Translations under genes and position numbers: made by a program | Shown: piece after piece, positions 59,897 through 64,000 of the stretch | How the letters are laid out: each line of letters begins with the position of its first letter | Numbering within the stretch: the first letter of the stretch is position 1 | Assembly: GCA_038525525.1 (NCBI GenBank) | Contig: JBCBHO010000001.1 | Location: forward strand, 434,001-498,000 | DNA from: Shimia_B sp038525525 | GTDB lineage: Bacteria; Pseudomonadota; Alphaproteobacteria; Rhodobacterales; Rhodobacteraceae | Length of the DNA stretch: 64,000 nt | Reading direction: 5' to 3' | Notes under the pieces: generated by a model | Databases searched by the model: none | Told to the model about the DNA's origin: nothing | What the model saw: only the letters and a program-made list of their open reading frames with translations

Positions 59897-61615
59897 ATGC
59901 GACGGGTAATTCTTGCGGCGCTCGTATGGCTGGCAGCGAGTTCGGCGGCCGTGGCCCAGGACAGGGTCTGGATCCAGGTAGAGGCCCAGCCGAGCCTGCG
60001 GCAGGCGCAGGACCGCGTCCGGACCTATGCCGCGCGCTTGCCCGACGTGGCGGGCTTCCAGCTCTCGGCGCGCTGGTACGGCATCGCTCTCGGCCCCTAC
60101 TCGCGTGCGGATGCAACCCAACGGCTCGCCGCGCTCCGCGCGGAAGGGCTCGTTCCAAGGGACTCCTACCTCGTCGAGCCCGCCCGGTTCGAGCGTCAGT
60201 TCTGGCCCATCGGGGCCGAGGACCTGCGAAACACCACGGCCATCGTGGCCCCCGCGCCAACGCTTCAACAGGAACCCGAACTCCAGCCCGCGGACGAGAC
60301 ACCCCGGCAGGCCCGTGCCGCAGAGGCGCTTCTTAGCCGCGATGAGAAGCGGCTCCTGCAGACCGCGCTCGCCTCCGAAGGCTTCTACAACTCAACGATC
60401 GACGGCCTTTTCGGGCGCGGCACGCGGGCCTCCATGGCCAACTGGCAGGCCGCGAACGGGTTCGAGGCCACCGGCATCCTGACGACGGCGCAACGGGTCG
60501 CGCTCATCGACAGCTACAACTCCATCCTCGACGGCCTCGGCATGGAGCGCGTCGTCGCCGCGGAAGCTGGTATCGCCATGCTCATGCCAAGCGCGCAGAT
60601 CGCGTTTGACGAATTCGAGGCACCCTTCGTCCATTACCGCGCGACCGGCGAGGACGGGATCGCGCTCTCGTTGATCTCGCAGGACGGGTCGCGCGCACGG
60701 TTCCAAGGGCTCTACGACGTACTGCAGACGCTGGACGCTGTGCCCACCGACGGCCCGCGCGAACTGCGCCGCGACAGCTTCACCATCACCGGCATCGACG
60801 CCACCCGCCACACCACCGTGGACGTGCGCTACGAAGACGGCGCCATCAAGGGGTTCCTGCTGGTATGGCCCGCGGGCGATGAGAAGCGGCTGACGCGGGT
60901 CCTGAGCGAGATACGTGCGAGCTTTGCCACGCTCCCAGGCACACTCGATCCTGCCTTGTCGCCCCCGAGCGAGGACCAGTCCCTCGATCTGCTCGCCGGT
61001 CTCGAAATCCGCCAGCCGCAACGCGCGGCCACGGGCTTCTTCGTCGATGGCCGGGGCACCGTGCTCACGGCCGCCGAGACGCTCGGCGCCTGCGAGCGCG
61101 TGAGCATCGGGGCGGACGTGGATGCCGACGTCGTCTTCGCTGACGCCGATCTCGGCCTTGCCCTTCTCAAGCCGAAGCGCGCGATTTCCCCCATCGCCTA
61201 CGCCACTTTCCAATCCTCCGTTCCCCGCCTGCGGGACGAAGTGGCTGTGGCCGGCTTCTCCTATGGCGGCGATCTCGGCGCGCCGACGCTGACACTCGGC
61301 GAACTCGCTGATCTCAAGGGCCTCGACGGAGAGGACAGCGTCAAGCGCCTCAAGCTCCGCGCCGAGCCGGGTGATAGCGGCGGGCCCGTCTTCGACCGCG
61401 GCGGCGCCGTGCTCGGCCTGCTGCGCCCAGCACCGGAGCGTGAAGGCCAAGTGCTGCCAGACACTGTCCGTCTCGCCGTGGATGCGGATACGATCCGCTC
61501 CCGGCTCGCGCTGGAGGGCGTGGCCATCGAGGAAGTCGATGCGTTCGCCGTTCTCGACCCGGTCGAACTCAGCACGCTGGCGGCAGATATCGCCGTCCTG
61601 GTGGAGTGCTGGTAG
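59897..61615 (+). CDS. Exported trypsin-like protein with SPOR-like and peptidoglycan-binding parts
   Basis: The 572-residue protein has a signal peptide ending at AVAQ (about 20). A SPOR-like region follows (about 24-95: VWIQVEAQPSLRQAQDRV, WYGIALGPYSRADA). A PG_binding_1-type domain lies about 143-195 (DEKRLLQTALASEGFYNSTI; DGLFGRGTRASMANWQ). A trypsin-like domain spans about 370-540. It keeps the Asp-bearing DADLGLALLKP and the Ser motif GDSGGPVFD (about 494-502). In place of the usual TNAHVV with the catalytic His it reads TAAETLGAC (about 393-401). Either another His serves or this is a pseudo-protease. GGGGGA precedes ATG 59897. Confidence 0.75.
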   Translation: MRRVILAALVWLAASSAAVAQDRVWIQVEAQPSLRQAQDRVRTYAARLPDVAGFQLSARWYGIALGPYSRADATQRLAALRAEGLVPRDSYLVEPARFERQFWPIGAEDLRNTTAIVAPAPTLQQEPELQPADETPRQARAAEALLSRDEKRLLQTALASEGFYNSTIDGLFGRGTRASMANWQAANGFEATGILTTAQRVALIDSYNSILDGLGMERVVAAEAGIAMLMPSAQIAFDEFEAPFVHYRATGEDGIALSLISQDGSRARFQGLYDVLQTLDAVPTDGPRELRRDSFTITGIDATRHTTVDVRYEDGAIKGFLLVWPAGDEKRLTRVLSEIRASFATLPGTLDPALSPPSEDQSLDLLAGLEIRQPQRAATGFFVDGRGTVLTAAETLGACERVSIGADVDADVVFADADLGLALLKPKRAISPIAYATFQSSVPRLRDEVAVAGFSYGGDLGAPTLTLGELADLKGLDGEDSVKRLKLRAEPGDSGGPVFDRGGAVLGLLRPAPEREGQVLPDTVRLAVDADTIRSRLALEGVAIEEVDAFAVLDPVELSTLAADIAVLVECW

Positions 61616-61618
61616 CGG

Positions 61619-63208
61619 TCAACAGATTTCGGGGGTGACATGGATGAGCGTGGGACCATCGGCCTCGAAGGCCGTTGTAACGGCATCCTGCATCTCCGAA
61701 AGCGTCTCGGGTGCCACCCCATGCGCGCCATAGGCCCTCGCCAAGGCGACGAAATCCGGATTGCGGGCCACCACTGCGTTGGGCGGGATCTGTGCGGCGA
61801 TCATGCTGTCCTCGATCTCCTTGAGCTTGCCGTTGTCCCAGAGAAAGATCGGCAGTGGCAGGCCGAGCTCCACGGCGGTCCCGAGCTCTTGCAGCGTGTA
61901 CTGGAAGCCGTAATCGCCCGCGATGGCCATGGTGGGCAGGCCCTTGCGCGCCACCGCGCCTCCGATGGCGGCCGGCAGCGCGTAACCCAGCGTGCCGAAA
62001 CCCGTGGGGTGGTGCCAGTGGCCCGGGCGGTCCATGTCCCAGATCTCCTTCGCGGCATAGGCGAACTGCGTCATGTCCGAATAGATCATGGTCCCCTCGG
62101 GCAGGCAGTCGCGGAGCGCATCGGCCACGGGTACGATGCCCGGGCGCTCCGCGTCGACCTCCGCCCGCCAACGGCGCCGAGTGGCCGCGATCTCATCGGA
62201 CAACCACCCCGCCGCGGGCGTATGGCCGGCAAGCGCGTCGAGCACCGCCTCCATGATTTCATAGCAATCGCCGAGGATCACGCGATCTTGCGGCCTCTGC
62301 TGGCCAGCGAGGACCTGCGGGTCGATATCTAGGCGGATGATGGGCGTGTCAGTCCCGAGGTCCCTGCGCCACAGGTCGACCTCCGCCAGTTCGCATCCCG
62401 CGACCACGATCAGGTCCGCCTGCCCCAGCACGCGCGCACTGTCCGGCCGCGCGAGCGTCGCCCCGAAGGACAGCGGGTGCCCCGGCGGCATGATCCCGCG
62501 CCCGGCATAGCTCATGAAGACGGCCGCGCCCGCGGCCTCGGCCAGCTTGGGATAGAGGCTCGCCCTCACGGTCGCGCCACCGCCGAGGATGAGCACAGGC
62601 CGCGTCGCGGCCTTCAGTGCCTCGGCGATGCGACGCACAGCAAGCTCATCACGCGACATATCTCCCGCCAATTCATCATTCGCGCGGGTCGGTGGTGGCG
62701 GAGCCTCTGCTTCAAGGAGCTTGATCGGCACCGAAAGGTGCGTCGGCCTCTGGCGTCTGGTGTCGAACTCCATCAGCGCCCGGTCGATGATAGCATAGGC
62801 GGCCTCGGCGGTGCGGGCTTCCTCTGACCAATCACAGACCGTTTCCGCCGCCGCGCGCTGGTCCTTCATCTGGTGAAGCTGGCCCCGCCGCGCCGCCGTC
62901 TCGTCGAGACAGGAGGAGATCGCCAGCACTGGCACGCTGTCCGAATAGGCCTGCCCCAGCGGCGTCAGCACGTTCGTGAGCCCGGGCCCCGTGATCACGT
63001 AACACACCCCCGGACGGCCTGACGCGCGGGCATAGCCATCCGCCATGAAGCCCGCCCCCTGCTCGTGGCGCGCGAGGACATGGGTGATCCCGGCCTCCGC
63101 GATCCCGCGATACATCTCCTGATTATGCACGCCGGGGATGCCGAAGATCGTATCGACGCCCCGCGCCGCCAGCATGTGCGAGATCTGGGCCCCGAGCGGT
63201 CTTCGCAT
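61619..63208 (-). CDS. ThDP-dependent decarboxylase, 5-guanidino-2-oxopentanoate type
   Basis: The 529-residue protein is of the acetolactate synthase fold. The N-terminal ThDP pyrimidine domain has VDTIFGIPGVHNQEM and the catalytic Glu in VLARHEQGAGFMADGYARASG (about 44-64). The central FAD-fold domain spans about 185-320. The C-terminal diphosphate domain has MAIAGDYGFQYT (GDG-like; about 423-434) and WDNGKLKEIEDSM (about 454-466). The sequence fits AruI-like enzymes of the arginine transaminase pathway, though acetolactate synthase-like paralogues cannot be excluded. It overlaps trkH (TGATG), so they share an operon. Confidence 0.8.
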   Translation of the reverse strand: MRRPLGAQISHMLAARGVDTIFGIPGVHNQEMYRGIAEAGITHVLARHEQGAGFMADGYARASGRPGVCYVITGPGLTNVLTPLGQAYSDSVPVLAISSCLDETAARRGQLHQMKDQRAAAETVCDWSEEARTAEAAYAIIDRALMEFDTRRQRPTHLSVPIKLLEAEAPPPPTRANDELAGDMSRDELAVRRIAEALKAATRPVLILGGGATVRASLYPKLAEAAGAAVFMSYAGRGIMPPGHPLSFGATLARPDSARVLGQADLIVVAGCELAEVDLWRRDLGTDTPIIRLDIDPQVLAGQQRPQDRVILGDCYEIMEAVLDALAGHTPAAGWLSDEIAATRRRWRAEVDAERPGIVPVADALRDCLPEGTMIYSDMTQFAYAAKEIWDMDRPGHWHHPTGFGTLGYALPAAIGGAVARKGLPTMAIAGDYGFQYTLQELGTAVELGLPLPIFLWDNGKLKEIEDSMIAAQIPPNAVVARNPDFVALARAYGAHGVAPETLSEMQDAVTTAFEADGPTLIHVTPEIC

Positions 63209-64000
63209 CACGTCCTCCAGAAGGCACGCGTGAAGAGCACGAGGACCGCCATGAGCTCGAGCCGCCCGAGGAGCATTCCGGCGGCCAAGAGCCACTTGGC
63301 GGTGTCGTTGAGCGCGCCGAAATTCTCCGCCGGGCCGATCTCGCTGCCGAGGCCCGGCCCGATGTTGGCGATGGCCGAGGCCGCGCCGGAGACGGAGGTG
63401 ATCGCGTCGAGGCCCGTCATGGACAACAGGATCGCCAGCACGATGAGCGAGCCGATGAAGACCACGAAGAACGACATGACCGAATCCATCACGTCCTGGC
63501 CCACGGGGCGCCCGTCATAGCGCGGCGTGAAGATGCCCGAAGGGCTGTAGATCTGGCGCACCTGCGCGCTGACCGAGGCGAAGAGGAGCTGGTAGCGGAA
63601 GATCTTGACCGAGCAGGACGTCGAGCCCGCGCAGCCTCCCACCAGCCCCACGAAAAAGAGCGCGACCACGGGGAACGCGCCCCAGAGCATGTAATCCTCG
63701 CTCGCGTAGCCCGTGCCGGTGATGAGCGAGGTGGTGTTGAAGAGCGCGGCCAAGGGCGCGGCGAGGCCCACCTGCCCTACCCGGAGCCAGAGCCAGATCG
63801 TGATCGCACCCACGGCGACAGCGAGCACAGCGGCGAGCCCGAGGACCTGCCGGTCCTGAAAGAGCGGGCGCGGCTCGCCGTTGAGGAGCTGCACAAAGCG
63901 CACGAAAGGCAGTGCCGCGAGGACCATGAAGAGCACGGCCACGAGCTGCGCCCCGGCGCCGAACGCCCCGAAGGACGCATCGCGCGTGGAAAAGCCACCG
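63208..64000 (-). CDS. trkH: TrkH-family potassium transporter, 3' part (runs off the window)
   Basis: About 263 C-terminal residues are visible. They start inside a filter-type segment (GGFSTRDASFG), followed by helices. A further pore region reads FNTTSLITGTGYASEDYMLWG, then FVGLVGGCAGSTSCSVKIFR. SGAASAIANIGPGLGSEIGPAENFG resembles another selectivity filter of the four-fold TrkH repeat. It ends AFWRT. It imports K+ with a TrkA regulatory subunit, which is not in the window. The ThDP-decarboxylase gene starts on its last base. Confidence 0.9.
   Translation of the reverse strand, partial: GGFSTRDASFGAFGAGAQLVAVLFMVLAALPFVRFVQLLNGEPRPLFQDRQVLGLAAVLAVAVGAITIWLWLRVGQVGLAAPLAALFNTTSLITGTGYASEDYMLWGAFPVVALFFVGLVGGCAGSTSCSVKIFRYQLLFASVSAQVRQIYSPSGIFTPRYDGRPVGQDVMDSVMSFFVVFIGSLIVLAILLSMTGLDAITSVSGAASAIANIGPGLGSEIGPAENFGALNDTAKWLLAAGMLLGRLELMAVLVLFTRAFWRT

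Noticed and set aside
1..64000. CRISPR array, rRNA operon, prophage or secretion-system cluster
   Set aside because: No regularly spaced direct repeats, rRNA segments, phage structural genes or secretion components were seen on either strand.

Overview
The window looks like chromosome of a Rhodobacterales alphaproteobacterium (Roseobacter/Rhodobacter type). The grounds are high GC, a CtrA-type box, the family make-up (GerW, DUF5368-like, DUF2244, DUF6446, GatB/YqeY, tandem Lrp), an aa3-type ctaD, and a glyQ / small membrane protein / glyS / pyruvate-phosphate-dikinase-like gene order. All product names come from reading translations by eye; no database search was run.

Region 1 (about 1-23.9 kb) is an accessory-looking low-oxygen and stress island. 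It holds short operons, many of them divergent: a GerW-like protein, a Tat-exported sulfide:quinone oxidoreductase, a DksA/TraR protein, a cation/Ca2+ exchanger, a VIT1-like transporter, a site-2 protease with CBS domains, a bactofilin-like membrane protein, two double-domain universal stress proteins, an ADP-forming acyl-CoA synthetase, a phasin, a flavodoxin/ABC/HlyD operon, a ClbS/DfsB-like protein and an EEP nuclease. Ten 14-bp FNR/FixK-type boxes (TTGAN-N4-NTCAA class) sit upstream of nearly every transcription unit, and I saw none in the rest of the window. In the middle lies a sensing module: a FixL-like PAS hybrid kinase that keeps the heme-ligand His and the oxygen-sensing Arg, a convergent OmpR-type regulator, and a divergent FixK-like Crp/Fnr regulator. 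The promoter of the FixK-like gene carries a GATACA-N4-GTTACA repeat resembling the K-box of rhizobial hFixL-FxkR-FixK cascades. The simplest reading is an oxygen-responsive phosphorelay that drives a FixK-like factor, which then switches on the surrounding island.

Region 2 (about 24-25.6 kb) is a mobile-element scar: an internally deleted IS3-family element with both ends intact, a broken DUF4102-type integrase, and tRNA-Ser(UGA). The integrase starts next to the tRNA 3' end, the usual layout of an island integrated at a tRNA gene.

Region 3 (about 25.6-64 kb) is core-like chromosome. It carries a SPOR lipoprotein, a D,D-carboxypeptidase, tmk-holB-tatD-MBL, an AEC transporter, an LplA-like gene, tRNA-Leu(GAG), lipB, an acyl-CoA ligase, a BASS transporter, ctaD, DUF2244, a YqeY protein, carA, a CtrA-box-controlled family 2 glycosyltransferase with an MshEN-like N-terminus, a GntR regulator, a HAD phosphatase, a UbiH-type monooxygenase, a class V aminotransferase with a tandem Lrp pair, ilvC, folP-folB, a SleB-type hydrolase, a PPDK-like protein, glyS, DUF6446, glyQ, a trypsin-like protein lacking the usual catalytic His, a ThDP decarboxylase and the 3' part of trkH.

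No gene-free stretch exceeds 300 bp. No rRNA or CRISPR array was seen.
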